From NCBI GenBank assembly GCA_040216765.1, contig JAVJON010000025.1, positions 7,581 to 71,580 on the forward strand: a stretch of 64,000 bases of DNA. Reading direction: 5' to 3'. The notes under the pieces were generated by a model. It was given only the letters and a program-made list of their open reading frames with translations, did not search any database and was not told the origin of the DNA. Position 1 is the first letter of the stretch, and each line of letters begins with the position of its first letter. The translations under genes and the position numbers were made by a program. Below, one piece after another: positions 16,272-25,856 of this stretch. The stretch is from Marinibaculum sp040216765. GTDB lineage: Bacteria > Pseudomonadota > Alphaproteobacteria > Ferrovibrionales > Ferrovibrionaceae.

Positions 16272-16835
16272 ATGACATCTTGTTCTCGCCTCGGGGTTGC
16301 GGGTGTTGCACTGGCACTGGTCTTCGCCCTGGCCGGCTGCGCCGACGGGCCGCCGGCCACCAGGCCGGCACCGGATGTGGCACCGGATGCCTACCGGCTC
16401 GGCTCCGGCGACCGGGTACGGATCGACGTGTTCGGCGAGGAATCCCTGTCCGGCGAACGCAGTGTCGACGGAACGGGCATGATCGCCGCGCCGCTGGTCG
16501 GCGCGGTGCCGGCCGAAGGTCTGACAACCGCGGATCTCGGCAGCGAGCTCGAAACCCGGCTGGCGGATTTCGTGCGCGACCCGGACGTCACGGTGCAGGT
16601 CGTATCCTTCCGGCCGTTCTACATCGTGGGCGAGGTGCAGCAGCCCGGCAGCTACGCCTACGTGGAGGGGATGACCGCGATCAACGCCGTCGCGATGGGC
16701 GGCGGCTACACCTACCGTGCACGCAAGGGTGACTTCGTGCTGCAGCGCCGCGATCTCGGCGAGCCGCTGGTCGCGGAGGCGGCGACGCCGGTCCTGCCCG
16801 GCGACGTCATCACCGTCCGCGAGAGATACTTCTGA
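16272..16835 (+). CDS. short polysaccharide export (OPX/Wza-type) lipoprotein
   Basis: Periplasmic OPX-family protein (187 aa). The lipobox FALAGC places the lipidated Cys at 23. A polysaccharide export domain follows (YRLGSGDRVRIDVFGEESLSGE, then DGTGMIAAPLVGAVPAEGLT), then one SLBB domain (PFYIVGEVQQPGSYAYVEGM). It is about half the length of E. coli Wza and lacks the extra SLBB repeats and C-terminal amphipathic helix that forms the outer-membrane pore. It therefore probably needs a partner in the outer membrane. CAGGAGA precedes the ATG; the stop overlaps the kinase start. Confidence 0.9.
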   Translation: MTSCSRLGVAGVALALVFALAGCADGPPATRPAPDVAPDAYRLGSGDRVRIDVFGEESLSGERSVDGTGMIAAPLVGAVPAEGLTTADLGSELETRLADFVRDPDVTVQVVSFRPFYIVGEVQQPGSYAYVEGMTAINAVAMGGGYTYRARKGDFVLQRRDLGEPLVAEAATPVLPGDVITVRERYF

Positions 16836-19150
16836 TGCGCGAGGAACGCCGGGCGCCGCAACTGCCGATGCCCGCCGAGCCGGACCGGGTCCCGGAACCG
16901 GCGGGCTGGGCCGGGTTCTCCGGGGCTGCGGCACATCGCCCCGAGCATGGCGGCGATGCCGGCGGCTGGAACCTGCTGGTAAAGATCTGGCGGCGGAAAT
17001 GGCTGGTCCTGGGCATCACGGCCCTGGCAGGCGCCGGCGCCGTCGCCGCGGTCGCATCCATGCCGCAGCGCTATACCGCGGAGGCACGCATCCGGATCGG
17101 CCTGCAGCAGCCGGAGATCGCGGAGAAATACTATCCGTTCGAGCAGGCCGCGCCGAACAGCGACGCAGTGCGGACCGAAGCCTATGTCATCGGGTCCCGG
17201 GAGATGGCGGGCCGGGTGGCGCGCCGGCTGCAGCTCGACACCTCGCCGGTCTTCAATCCGGCGCTTCGCCAGGAACCGTCATGGGTCGAGCGGCTCGGCC
17301 TCGGCGATGCCGTCGATGCCGCAAGACAGGCGGTGACCGCCACCATCGCCGCCAGGGGGGGCGCGACGCCGCCGGCCCCCGCGCTGTCGGACGAGGAACG
17401 ACGCGACGCCCTGTGGGAGCGTATCGAGATGCGCCTTCTGGGCCGCATGACGGTGGAGCCCCTGAGCCGGAGCCGGATCATCAGCATCGCGGTCGAGACC
17501 GAGGAGCCCCGGCTGTCGGCAGACATCGCGAATGCCATTGCCACGGAATATGCCGGCCAGACCCTGGCGGCCAAGGAGGCCGGCACGAACCGGGCGCGCG
17601 ACTGGCTGGACACCCGCCTGGAGGACCTGCGGTCCAACGTGGAGGAGGCCGAACGCAAGGTCGAGGAGTATCGCGACCGGCACAAGCTGTACGCCACCCG
17701 GTCCGACACGGTCGTCGGGCAGCGCATGGCGGCGCTGAACCAGACGCAGGTCGAGGCGCGCAACAGCCTTGCGGGCTCGGAATCCCGGCTTCTCCAGGCA
17801 GAGGGGCTGCGGACCGCCGGCGGCGACCTGAAGACCATGCCGGCTGCCCTGCAATCGCCGCTCATCCTTTCGCTGCGGGATCGCCGGGCGGAACTGCAGA
17901 CGCGGGCGGCGGACCTGGCCGCACGCTACACCTCCAGCCACCCCAGCATGCGTGCGATGCGGCAGCAGGTCGCCGAGATCGACGGAGAGATCGACCGGGA
18001 GCTCGGACGGCTGATCGAGGGGCTGGAGCATGACGTGGCGATCGACCGCGCCAACCTGCAGCAGGTCACCGGGCGGATGGCGGAGGTCGAGTCGGAGATG
18101 GGCGATTCCAACGCGGCCGCCGTGCGCCTGCATCAGCTCGAGCGGGAGGCCGCGACCAGCCGGGCGCTCTACGAGGCCGTGCTGCTGCAGTCCAAGGAAA
18201 CCTCCTATATCGCCGATCTCATGACGCCCGAGGCGGAGCTGCTGTCGCGCGCCGCCATCCCCCTGGCGCCCAGCTACCCGCCCGGAAAGCTGATCGTCGT
18301 GGTGGCGACGATGGCGGCCTTCGGCGCGGCGATCCTGCTGGTCCTGCTGATCGAGAGGCTCGACCAGACGTTCCGTACACCGGAGGATGTCGAGGAACAT
18401 CTCGGTCTGCCGGTCCTCGCCGTGCTGCCGCGGGTCGCACGGAGCTACTCGGGCCGGTGCGACCATGTGCTCCGGCATGGCGACTCTGCCTTCACCGATG
18501 CCGTCAGGATGCTCGGCGCCCAGCTCGACCTGGAAGGCCGGTCCGGCGTCATTCCAGGGGTCACGATCTTCGCCTCCGCCATTGCCAGCGAGGGCAAGTC
18601 CCATACCAGCTGCAGCTTCGCCCAGGCGATGGCCGCCGAGGGAAAGTCCGTCGTCCTCGTCGACATGGACTGGCGCCAGCCCACGCAGCACCGACTGTTC
18701 GGCTTGCCGTTCCGTCGCGCCGGGATCGCCGAACTGATGGCCGGCGAAGTGGCGCTGGAGGATGTGATCCGGCGCGACCGCAAGTCCGGCGTCGACCTGC
18801 TGTTCGGCAGCCGGTTGCAGCGCCGCCGCGGCGATACGGTGTCGCTCGCGCAGACCCGGGCGCTGCTGGAAATGCTCGCCACGCGCTACGACCGGGTGGT
18901 CGTCGACACGTCGCCGTTGCATGCGGCGCCGGAAGTCCTGCACCTGGCCCGCCTCGCCGACCGGGTCGTGATCTGCACGAAGTGGGGCGCAACGAAGCGG
19001 CAGGCGCTGGTCGGCGAGGTCAAGCATCTTGTCCGCGCCGGCGTGCATATCTCCGGTGTCGTCCTGACGCAGGTCGAACCCCGCCGCTACCGGCGCTACA
19101 GCTACGGTCACGGCGACTACCTGCATCGCGGCTATCTGGCCCATGGCTAG
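16835..19150 (+). CDS. Wzc-type polysaccharide co-polymerase / bacterial tyrosine kinase
   Basis: Inner-membrane protein (771 aa) that controls EPS chain length and export with the OPX protein. Membrane helix 1 is at ~52-74 and helix 2 at ~483-508; between them lies a Wzz domain with long coiled-coil stretches. The cytoplasmic BY-kinase has Walker A near 583-588 (ASEGKSHTS), Walker A' VVLVDMDWRQP and Walker B VVVDTSP. The C-terminal tail carries a tyrosine cluster (YRRYSYGHGDYLHRGY) for autophosphorylation. The start overlaps the OPX stop (TGATG), and the end overlaps the next glycosyltransferase by 8 bp. Confidence 0.92.
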   Translation: MREERRAPQLPMPAEPDRVPEPAGWAGFSGAAAHRPEHGGDAGGWNLLVKIWRRKWLVLGITALAGAGAVAAVASMPQRYTAEARIRIGLQQPEIAEKYYPFEQAAPNSDAVRTEAYVIGSREMAGRVARRLQLDTSPVFNPALRQEPSWVERLGLGDAVDAARQAVTATIAARGGATPPAPALSDEERRDALWERIEMRLLGRMTVEPLSRSRIISIAVETEEPRLSADIANAIATEYAGQTLAAKEAGTNRARDWLDTRLEDLRSNVEEAERKVEEYRDRHKLYATRSDTVVGQRMAALNQTQVEARNSLAGSESRLLQAEGLRTAGGDLKTMPAALQSPLILSLRDRRAELQTRAADLAARYTSSHPSMRAMRQQVAEIDGEIDRELGRLIEGLEHDVAIDRANLQQVTGRMAEVESEMGDSNAAAVRLHQLEREAATSRALYEAVLLQSKETSYIADLMTPEAELLSRAAIPLAPSYPPGKLIVVVATMAAFGAAILLVLLIERLDQTFRTPEDVEEHLGLPVLAVLPRVARSYSGRCDHVLRHGDSAFTDAVRMLGAQLDLEGRSGVIPGVTIFASAIASEGKSHTSCSFAQAMAAEGKSVVLVDMDWRQPTQHRLFGLPFRRAGIAELMAGEVALEDVIRRDRKSGVDLLFGSRLQRRRGDTVSLAQTRALLEMLATRYDRVVVDTSPLHAAPEVLHLARLADRVVICTKWGATKRQALVGEVKHLVRAGVHISGVVLTQVEPRRYRRYSYGHGDYLHRGYLAHG

Positions 19151-20372
19151 CGACACGGCGATGGCAGACCCCCGTCGCGCGCCGGCGCTGTTCGTCTCGC
19201 AGTACTATCGGCCCGAACCGATCGGCTCGGGTCCCTATATCGGCGACATGGCCGAGTATCTTTGCGGCGCCGGGATGCCCGTCGCTGTGCTGACCGCCAG
19301 GCCAAGCTATCCCCAGGGCGCGGTGCCCGCGGACTACGAAAGCGGCCGCCGGGACCGGGAAACCGTGAACGGCGTCGAGGTGTACCGCACAAGACCGGCA
19401 CGGCCCGCCGGGAGGGGCGTCTTCGGCAGGGCGCTGGCCGAGGGCATGTTCCTGCTGCGCGGCGCCATGGCCCTGCTGATCGGCATGCCCAGTCGATCCC
19501 CCCAGGTGGTCTCGGTCTGCCCCTCGACCTTTGCGGTCGTCCTGGGCATCTGGGCCTGCCGTCGCGGCGGCCGTCACGTCGTCGTGGTCCACGACATCCA
19601 GTCGGGCCTCGCCGCCGGCCTCGGGATGGTCGCCCGCGGCGGCGCGATGCGCTGGCTGCAGCGGTTGGAGCGCTGGGCCTTCAATCGCGTGGACCATATC
19701 CTGGTCCTGTCCGCGCCGATGCGCGACCATCTGCGGCGCATCGGCGTCGTCACGCCGATCGACGTGCTGCCGATCTGGATCGACACGCAGGCCGTCGCGC
19801 CGCTTCCGCCGCGGCCGGGCAACCACGTCACCGCCATGTACAGCGGAAATCTGGGCCGCAAGCAGGCACTCGACCAGCTGCTCGACATGGCGGCGCTGCT
19901 GCAGGCGCGCGACGCGCCCGTTCGCCTGCTGATCCGCGGCGATGGCAGCGAAGCCGAGCGGCTCAGGACTGCCGCGGCTGCCCGGGCGCTCGGCAACGTG
20001 ACCTTCGAACCCCTGGTGCCCGCGGATCGCCTCGCGGAGGGCCTCGCCGAGGGCGATATCCACCTTGTGCCGCAGCATCCGGCGATCGCCGACTTCGCGG
20101 TCCCCTCCAAGGTCTATGCGATCATGGCGGCGGGCCGCCCGTTCGTCGCGGCGGCGGCGCCCGGCAGCCTCCTCTGGGAACTGCGGGACGAGGCGGACGG
20201 CTTCGCCTGCGTGCCGGCGAACGATCCGGAAGCGCTGGCCGACGCCGTGCAACGGCTGGCGGAAGATGTCGCGGAGCGCGCCCGCCTCGGCCGCAACGCC
20301 CGTGCCTATGCCGTGCGCCTGCACGACCGGCGGCTCGTGCTGGATCGCTTCCTTGCCATTCTCGCGGCGTGA
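19143..20372 (+). CDS. glycosyltransferase family 4, WcaI-like
   Basis: Cytoplasmic glycosyltransferase (409 aa) of GT-B fold. The N-terminal SQYYRPEPIGSGPYIGDMAEYL resembles WcaI of colanic acid clusters. The C-terminal donor domain has MYSGNLGRKQALDQLLDMAALL, and VPSKVYAIMAAGRPFVAAA in place of the classic E-x7-E region. A second in-frame ATG at 19161 is possible. It is coupled to the kinase gene by an 8-bp overlap. The sugar it adds cannot be deduced; fucose or a hexose fits the locus. Confidence 0.85.
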   Translation: MASDTAMADPRRAPALFVSQYYRPEPIGSGPYIGDMAEYLCGAGMPVAVLTARPSYPQGAVPADYESGRRDRETVNGVEVYRTRPARPAGRGVFGRALAEGMFLLRGAMALLIGMPSRSPQVVSVCPSTFAVVLGIWACRRGGRHVVVVHDIQSGLAAGLGMVARGGAMRWLQRLERWAFNRVDHILVLSAPMRDHLRRIGVVTPIDVLPIWIDTQAVAPLPPRPGNHVTAMYSGNLGRKQALDQLLDMAALLQARDAPVRLLIRGDGSEAERLRTAAAARALGNVTFEPLVPADRLAEGLAEGDIHLVPQHPAIADFAVPSKVYAIMAAGRPFVAAAAPGSLLWELRDEADGFACVPANDPEALADAVQRLAEDVAERARLGRNARAYAVRLHDRRLVLDRFLAILAA

Positions 20373-20376
20373 TGCG

Positions 20377-21642
20377 ATGCCGGCGGCGGGCCACCTGCTG
20401 ATCCTCGAACCGAAGTCCGCCGGCCATGTCCGCGAGTGGATCGGCCATATCCTGGCGGCCTGCGACCTGCCGGGCCCGCCGCGCCGGCTGACATTCGCGA
20501 TCGGCGAAGACCTCGCGTCCGAGTTCGGCGGGCCCCTGCCCGACGGCGTCGATCTCGTTGCGCTGGATCCGGCGCTGCGGCGGCGCTGCATGGATCGCCG
20601 CCCGCCGGTCAGCGCCTTCGCCCGCTGGCAGGCGATGCGCAGGCTGCTCGCGCATACCGGGGCGGGCCATGGACTGTTCCTCGAATGCGATCACGTCGCC
20701 CTGCCCCTGGCGCTCGGGCTCAGGATCGGGCGCGCACGGCTCTCCGGCATCCTGTTCCGGCCCAGCGCCCATTACCGGGCGATCGACGGATCGCCGTCAT
20801 CCCGGCGCGAGCGCCTGCGTGACCTGGTCAAGGACCTGACGATGCGCCTGGCCCTGCGCAACCCGGCGCTCGATACGGTCTTCTCGCTCGACCCCTACTT
20901 TCCCGCGTTCGCGCGCAACCGCTATGGCGGCGGCCGGAAGGTGCGCGCACTGGGCGACCCCGCCGCCCCCCGTCACCGCCACACTGCCGATGCTCCGGTG
21001 CCGGGCGCGGCAGACGGGCGGCGCGTCTTCCTGCTGTTCGGCGAGATCACGCATCGCAAGGGCGCGGCGCAGCTGCTGCGGGCCCTCGCGCGACTCCGAC
21101 CGGAGGTCGCCGCGACGGTGGCGGTGGTGCTGGCCGGCCGGATCGATCCCGCTATCGCGCCCGAGCTGGATGCGTTGCAGGCCGATATCAGGGAACGGCG
21201 CTCGGGGCTCGCGCTGCAGGTCATCGACCGCTGGCTGTCCGAGCAGGAGCTCGATTCGCTGGTCGACCGTTGCGACGTGGTCCTGGCGCCATACCAGCGC
21301 TTCGTCGGTTCCAGTGGCGTCCTGATCCGCGCCGCGGCCGCCGGCAAGCCGGTGATCTGCCAGCGCTACGGCCTGCTCGGCCGCCTGGTGGCCGGCTATC
21401 GCCTGGGCCTGGCGGTCGATTCCTCCGATCCGGACGCGCTGGCGGCGGCCGTCACCGCGTTCGCCAGGGATGCCGGACCGGACCGGAGCGACGGGGCGCT
21501 CCGTGCGGCATTCCTGCGGGAACGCAGGCCGGCTTTGTTCGCCTGGCGGATCCTGGAACTGGCCGCGCCGGGCCGCCCGTCGCGTCGGGACGGCCCGGTC
21601 GCAAGATGTCACAGCGCCGCCACGGATGGTCACACCGGTTGA
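20377..21642 (+). CDS. glycosyltransferase (GT4-like donor domain)
   Basis: Probable GT-B glycosyltransferase (421 aa). The ATG at 20377 follows the preceding stop by 4 bases; the open frame extends upstream only within the previous gene. The N-terminal half (HLLILEPKSAGHVREWIGHIL) is divergent. The C-terminal half is GT4-like: LLFGEITHRKGAAQLLRAL, then VVLAPYQRFVGSSGVLIRAAA and AGKPVICQ. The gene's 3' end carries the GTCACA repeats that probably belong to the promoter of the next gene. Sugar specificity is unknown. Confidence 0.78.
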   Translation: MPAAGHLLILEPKSAGHVREWIGHILAACDLPGPPRRLTFAIGEDLASEFGGPLPDGVDLVALDPALRRRCMDRRPPVSAFARWQAMRRLLAHTGAGHGLFLECDHVALPLALGLRIGRARLSGILFRPSAHYRAIDGSPSSRRERLRDLVKDLTMRLALRNPALDTVFSLDPYFPAFARNRYGGGRKVRALGDPAAPRHRHTADAPVPGAADGRRVFLLFGEITHRKGAAQLLRALARLRPEVAATVAVVLAGRIDPAIAPELDALQADIRERRSGLALQVIDRWLSEQELDSLVDRCDVVLAPYQRFVGSSGVLIRAAAAGKPVICQRYGLLGRLVAGYRLGLAVDSSDPDALAAAVTAFARDAGPDRSDGALRAAFLRERRPALFAWRILELAAPGRPSRRDGPVARCHSAATDGHTG

Positions 21643-21655
21643 ACCGGATGTCATG
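21608..21655 (+). promoter_or_regulatory. three GTCA(C/T) elements at exact 21-bp spacing before the priming transferase gene
   Basis: GTCACAG (21608), GTCACAC (21629) and GTCATGG (21650) start exactly 21 bp apart, so all three face the same side of the helix, ending ~44 bases before the ATG at 21699. The first two lie inside the 3' end of the preceding gene. This is the strongest candidate regulator-binding array in the EPS locus. Confidence 0.5.
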
Positions 21656-21698
21656 GAATCCTTGTCCTGCAATCAGCAGCGGATGGCAGGAGACAGCG

Positions 21699-23207
21699 AT
21701 GAATCAGGTTCCGTATCTGGCGCCGAGCTTTCGGTCTGGATTTCTCTATGGCGCCGCGGATCGCGACGCGCCGGCGGCAGCCGCGCCGCCGCATTCCGGA
21801 GGGCAGGCCAGCGCGATCTTCGATCGCCTGATCGCCCTGTTCGATGCTGCGGCGGTCCCCTGCCTGGGTGCGGCGGCGCTTGCGCTGACCGGTCTGCCCG
21901 GCACGGACGCGGGCCTGACCCGGGCGATCATGACCTTGCTCTTCGGCACCCTGCTGGCGGTCAACCTGTTCCGCCTGCTCGGCGTCTACAGGGCGCGCGA
22001 GGGGCAGTCGCCGGCAAAGTCGATCCTGCGGCTCGCCGCAGGCTGGCTGGCGGCGAGTTTCGCGATCCTGGTGTTCGACGTGCTCGCCCAGGGCCCGGGC
22101 GGACGGGTGACGGAATGGCTGCCGGTCTGGATCGTCACGACCGTGGCGGTCCTGCCGGCGGTGCATGGTCTGGCGCAGTTCTGGCTGCACCGCCGGCTGG
22201 CCGTCGGCGCGTTCCGTCGCCACGTCGCGGTCGTCGGAGACCCCGAACTTGCGGCGCGCATGGCCGACGTGTTCCAGGACGGCGGCGATGGCGAGATCGC
22301 GCTGGTCGGGGTGTTCACCGACCTTGCCGAGCCGGCGCTGCACCGCCACCCCTACCGCCATGCCATGAACGGCGGTGTCGGGGAGCTGCTGGCGCGGCTT
22401 CGGCAGGAGCGGGTGGATTCCGTTGTCGTCGCCTTGCCGGAGGAGGCGGTCGACCGGCTGCAGGCATTGCGGCTCGCCCTGGCGGAGGTGCCCGTCGACG
22501 TGCGGCTCTGCCCCGGCCTGGCGGCCCTGGAGCTGCGCCGGCAGGGCGTGTCGTTCTACGCCGGCGTGCCGACGCTGAATCTGGCGGACCGGCCGCTCGG
22601 CGGCTGGCGGGTGCTGGCCAAGGCGGTGGAGGACCGGCTCATCGGCCTGGCCATCACGATCCTGATCTCGCCGATCCTGGTCGCGGTGGCCATTGCGATC
22701 CGGCTCGACAGCCCGGGTCCGATCCTGTTCCGGCAGAAGCGGACCGGCTACAACAACCGTGTGTTCGACGTCCTGAAGTTCCGCACCATGCGGGACGACC
22801 AGTCCGACGGCGCCGGCAACCGCCTGACCGAGCGCGACGATCCCAGGGTCACACGGGTCGGCGCCTTCCTGCGCCGCTGGAGCCTCGACGAGCTGCCGCA
22901 ATTCCTCAACGTCCTGCGCGGCGAGATGTCGATCGTCGGGCCGCGGCCGCATGCCTTGTCGGCGAATGCCGGCGGCAGGCTCTATCGCGACCTCGTGCCG
23001 TTCTACGACGCCCGCCACAAGGTGAAGCCCGGCATCACCGGCCTTGCCCAGATCCGCGGCTGGCGCGGGCCGACAACCACCAGCCGGCAGATCCGCAAGC
23101 GGGTCGAGTCCGACCTCGACTATATCGAGCACTGGTCGCTCTGGCTCGACCTCAAGATCATTCTCATCACGGCCTTCAAGGGCTTCCGGTCGGAAAATGC
23201 ATTCTGA
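21699..23207 (+). CDS. undecaprenyl-phosphate sugar phosphotransferase (EPS priming enzyme)
   Basis: Polyprenyl glycosylphosphotransferase (502 aa) of the WcaJ/ExoY/GumD class that starts the repeat unit by moving hexose-1-phosphate from UDP-sugar to undecaprenyl phosphate. The N-terminal half holds ~4 membrane helices and a CoA-binding-like domain (VAVVGDPELAARM). The C-terminal catalytic domain has a hairpin helix (LIGLAITILISPILVAVA), PGPILFRQKRTG, KFRTM, DELPQFLNVLRGEMSIVGPRP and PGITGLAQIRGWRG. AGGAG precedes the ATG by 6 bases. The donor is probably UDP-Glc or UDP-Gal, given GalU and GalE nearby. Confidence 0.93.
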   Translation: MNQVPYLAPSFRSGFLYGAADRDAPAAAAPPHSGGQASAIFDRLIALFDAAAVPCLGAAALALTGLPGTDAGLTRAIMTLLFGTLLAVNLFRLLGVYRAREGQSPAKSILRLAAGWLAASFAILVFDVLAQGPGGRVTEWLPVWIVTTVAVLPAVHGLAQFWLHRRLAVGAFRRHVAVVGDPELAARMADVFQDGGDGEIALVGVFTDLAEPALHRHPYRHAMNGGVGELLARLRQERVDSVVVALPEEAVDRLQALRLALAEVPVDVRLCPGLAALELRRQGVSFYAGVPTLNLADRPLGGWRVLAKAVEDRLIGLAITILISPILVAVAIAIRLDSPGPILFRQKRTGYNNRVFDVLKFRTMRDDQSDGAGNRLTERDDPRVTRVGAFLRRWSLDELPQFLNVLRGEMSIVGPRPHALSANAGGRLYRDLVPFYDARHKVKPGITGLAQIRGWRGPTTTSRQIRKRVESDLDYIEHWSLWLDLKIILITAFKGFRSENAF

Positions 23208-24447
23208 AGCGCTTATCGACGCCCCGGTCACGGGTGCGCCGGAAGAGGCCGTCGGCAGCGTCCGGCGGATCCTCTGGCTGACCTGGAAGGACCCCGCGCC
23301 GGAACGGGACGGCCAGCGGATCTACTCCGGCCGCCTCATCGCGGCGGTCGCAGCCGCCGGCGCCAGGGTCGACGTCCTGTGCATGGCCGGCGAACAGGCG
23401 CGGCCGGCGCCTGCCGCCGCGCCGTGCAACCTGCGCTGGCACCCGATCGAGGTTCCACTGCCGCCGCGATGGCTGAGCGCAATCTCCCGGCTCCCCAATG
23501 TCGCCCATCGCAGCGGACCGCGGCGGATGCAGGCCGCGCTGCGGCAATGCCTTTCGGCGATCCGCTGGGACCTGGTCGTCCTGGAAGGCCTTGCCACCGG
23601 CTGGGCCCTGCCGATGCTGCTGGCGATCCCGCCGGGCAGGCGGCCGAAGATCGTGCATGTCTCCCACAATCACGAGGCCTCGACGCGGCACAGGGTGGCG
23701 GACGACTACCGGGGCAACCCGCTCATCCGCCTTGCCCTGCGGCGCGATGCGGCGAAGGCGCGGCGGCTGGAGAACCGCATGGTCGCCGCCGCCGACCTTG
23801 TCACGGCGATCACGCCGGCGGACGCCGCCCTGTACCGCATCGACCATCCCGGCAAGCGGGTCGAGGTCCTGACCCCGGGATTCGCGGGCAGCCGGCTGCG
23901 GGAGCGCCATGTCGACCGCTCGCTGCCGAGGCTGGCCGTCGTGGTCGGAAGCTTCCGCTGGATCGCCAAGCGCATGAACCTCGAGGCCTTCGTCAGGGTG
24001 GCGGACCCGTTGTTCGAAGCGGCGGCGGTGCGCCTTCAGGTGGTCGGCGACGGCGAGCCGGCGCTGCTCGATGCGCTGCAGCGGGACTGTCGCGCCGTCC
24101 AGCTGGTCGGCCCGGTCGACGACCTGACCCCCTATCTGCGCGCGGCACGGATCGCCATCGTGCCGGAGCTGACCGGGGGAGGATTCAAGCTCAAGGTCCT
24201 GGACTATGTCTTCAACCGGGTGCCGATCTTCGCCATGGCCGGGTCCGTCGCCGGGACACCGCTGCGGGACGAGCATTCCGTGCGGCTGTTCCGCAGCTTC
24301 CAGAGCCTGGCGCGCGCGGTGGTCGACACGATCGACGACACCTCGGCACTCGACCGCATGCAGCAGCAGGCCTTCGACCTCTGCGACCACCGCTTCGACT
24401 GGGCGGAGCGCGGCCACAGGCTGGCGGCGGCGATGGACAGGCTGTGA
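23197..24447 (+). CDS. glycosyltransferase family 4
   Basis: GT-B glycosyltransferase (416 aa), overlapping the end of the priming transferase by 11 bases. N-terminal acceptor domain: ILWLTWKDPAPERDGQRIYSGRL. Later KIVHVSHNHEASTRHR and AADLVTAITPADAALY are typical of the interdomain region. The donor region has VPELTGGGFKLKVLDYVFNRVPIFAM, which corresponds to the GGxxxKxxE region of glycogen-synthase-like enzymes. The ribosome-binding site is weak, consistent with translational coupling. Sugar and linkage are unknown. Confidence 0.85.
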   Translation: MHSEALIDAPVTGAPEEAVGSVRRILWLTWKDPAPERDGQRIYSGRLIAAVAAAGARVDVLCMAGEQARPAPAAAPCNLRWHPIEVPLPPRWLSAISRLPNVAHRSGPRRMQAALRQCLSAIRWDLVVLEGLATGWALPMLLAIPPGRRPKIVHVSHNHEASTRHRVADDYRGNPLIRLALRRDAAKARRLENRMVAAADLVTAITPADAALYRIDHPGKRVEVLTPGFAGSRLRERHVDRSLPRLAVVVGSFRWIAKRMNLEAFVRVADPLFEAAAVRLQVVGDGEPALLDALQRDCRAVQLVGPVDDLTPYLRAARIAIVPELTGGGFKLKVLDYVFNRVPIFAMAGSVAGTPLRDEHSVRLFRSFQSLARAVVDTIDDTSALDRMQQQAFDLCDHRFDWAERGHRLAAAMDRL

Positions 24448-25856
24448 ACCCGGCGGCACGACAAGCCTCCCCTGCGGATGCGGCGCCGCTGCATACCGGC
24501 CTGCTGTGCGGCCTGTACCTCGCCGGAATCTATCTCGGGATCGAAGTGCAGCTGCCCGGCGGCACGCCGCTGCCGGCGACCGTGGCAGGCGCAGCCGGCC
24601 TGCTGCTCGCCCTGCCGGCCCTGGCGCAGCTGCCCGCCGGCCATGCCGTCGCCGGCATCTCGCTGGTCCTGGTGGCCGCCGTCTCGATCCTGGCGGCCGG
24701 CGATCTTGCGCTGCTGCCCGAACGCTTCAAGGGGTTCACCCAGCTCGCCTACTCCATCCTGATCGGCTATGCGTTCTTCGCGGCGATCGTCCGGCTCCGT
24801 CGCGACAGGCTGGCGGCCTTCTTCCTGGCCCTGACCCTGGCCCTGCTGGCCGGCAGCGCCCTGGAAACCCACTGGCCCGCCTTCAAGGCGGCGAGCGATG
24901 CGTTCCGCGAAGCGGTGCATGCCAGCGGCGTCTACGCGAACGACCTCCGCGACCTGGACCTCTATGGCAGGGTGCGACCCAAGCTGTTCACCTCCGAGCC
25001 GTCGTTCCTGGCGTTCGGCTACACCCTGTTCGCCTTCGCCTGGTACGTGCTGTCGACGATGCGGGGCAAGACGCTGGCATTCATCGCACTGCTGGCGGCC
25101 GGCTTCGTCCTGATCCGGGGCCCCGCTCTCGTGCTCGGCATTCTGCTCGTCCCGATCTACGAGGTCTTCCTCGCCTCGCGGGTCGACAGCCGGGGGGGAC
25201 GCCGCCTCGACGGCACCCGGGCGCTGATCGCGATCCTCGTCGCGGGCGGCCTGGCCGGGCTCCTGGCCCTGGCCGGATGGGAGGTGCTGGCGCCGCGCAT
25301 CGACGACATCGCCTCCGGCCGGGATGCGAGCTTCTTCGGGCGGATCGTCGCGCCGGCGATGATCGCGCTCGAGACGGTTGGCCGCCATCCGGTCGCGGGG
25401 GTCGGACTGACCGGCTGGGAGGCGCTGGACCGGGACGTCGCCCAGCTCTACTTCACCACGAACCTGCTGGCCCTGGATGCCCATTTCGACGGGACGGCGC
25501 ATGCCCTGACCAACTACTTCTGGTCGATGTGGATATTCCTCGGCCTGGTCTTCGGCATCCTCATGCTGGGTGCAGCCAGCTGGCTGCTGCGCGCGCTCGG
25601 CGTGCCCAGCCTTCTGTTCTGCTGGACCGTATGGATCCTGTTCGGCCAGGCCGTCGGAAACTTCGTGTCGCCGCGCTGCTGGACGGTGTTGTTCCTGGCG
25701 GCCGCCCTGTCGGTGCTGCACGAGCGCCGGCCGCGCAGCCCGGCGGCTGCGCAGCCGGCGGCACAACCTGCCGCGGCCCCCTTCCCGGCCGCTTACCCGG
25801 CGGCCGCGCGCGCCGCGACCGCGGGCCGGGCCGTACCGGTGCCGGAGGTGGCATGA
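24444..25856 (+). CDS. EPS polymerase candidate (Wzy/O-antigen-ligase-like membrane protein)
   Basis: Polytopic inner-membrane protein (470 aa, ~11 hydrophobic segments from residue ~14 to ~425) starting with GTG in a GTGA overlap. It has a large hydrophilic loop between helices (KLFTSEPSFLAFGYTLF, then the periplasmic stretch with VGRHPVAGVGLTGWEAL), resembling the H-x6-G-x-G loop of Wzy/WaaL proteins. It is the only polymerase-like gene in a locus with a Wzx flippase, Wzc kinase and OPX protein. The final ~45 residues are Ala/Pro-rich. Sequence families here are poorly conserved, so the call leans on topology and context. Confidence 0.75.
   Translation: MNPAARQASPADAAPLHTGLLCGLYLAGIYLGIEVQLPGGTPLPATVAGAAGLLLALPALAQLPAGHAVAGISLVLVAAVSILAAGDLALLPERFKGFTQLAYSILIGYAFFAAIVRLRRDRLAAFFLALTLALLAGSALETHWPAFKAASDAFREAVHASGVYANDLRDLDLYGRVRPKLFTSEPSFLAFGYTLFAFAWYVLSTMRGKTLAFIALLAAGFVLIRGPALVLGILLVPIYEVFLASRVDSRGGRRLDGTRALIAILVAGGLAGLLALAGWEVLAPRIDDIASGRDASFFGRIVAPAMIALETVGRHPVAGVGLTGWEALDRDVAQLYFTTNLLALDAHFDGTAHALTNYFWSMWIFLGLVFGILMLGAASWLLRALGVPSLLFCWTVWILFGQAVGNFVSPRCWTVLFLAAALSVLHERRPRSPAAAQPAAQPAAAPFPAAYPAAARAATAGRAVPVPEVA

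Noticed and set aside
13618..16527. 969-aa open frame antisense to manC and galE
   Set aside because: Shadow of two well-supported genes; no recognisable domain.
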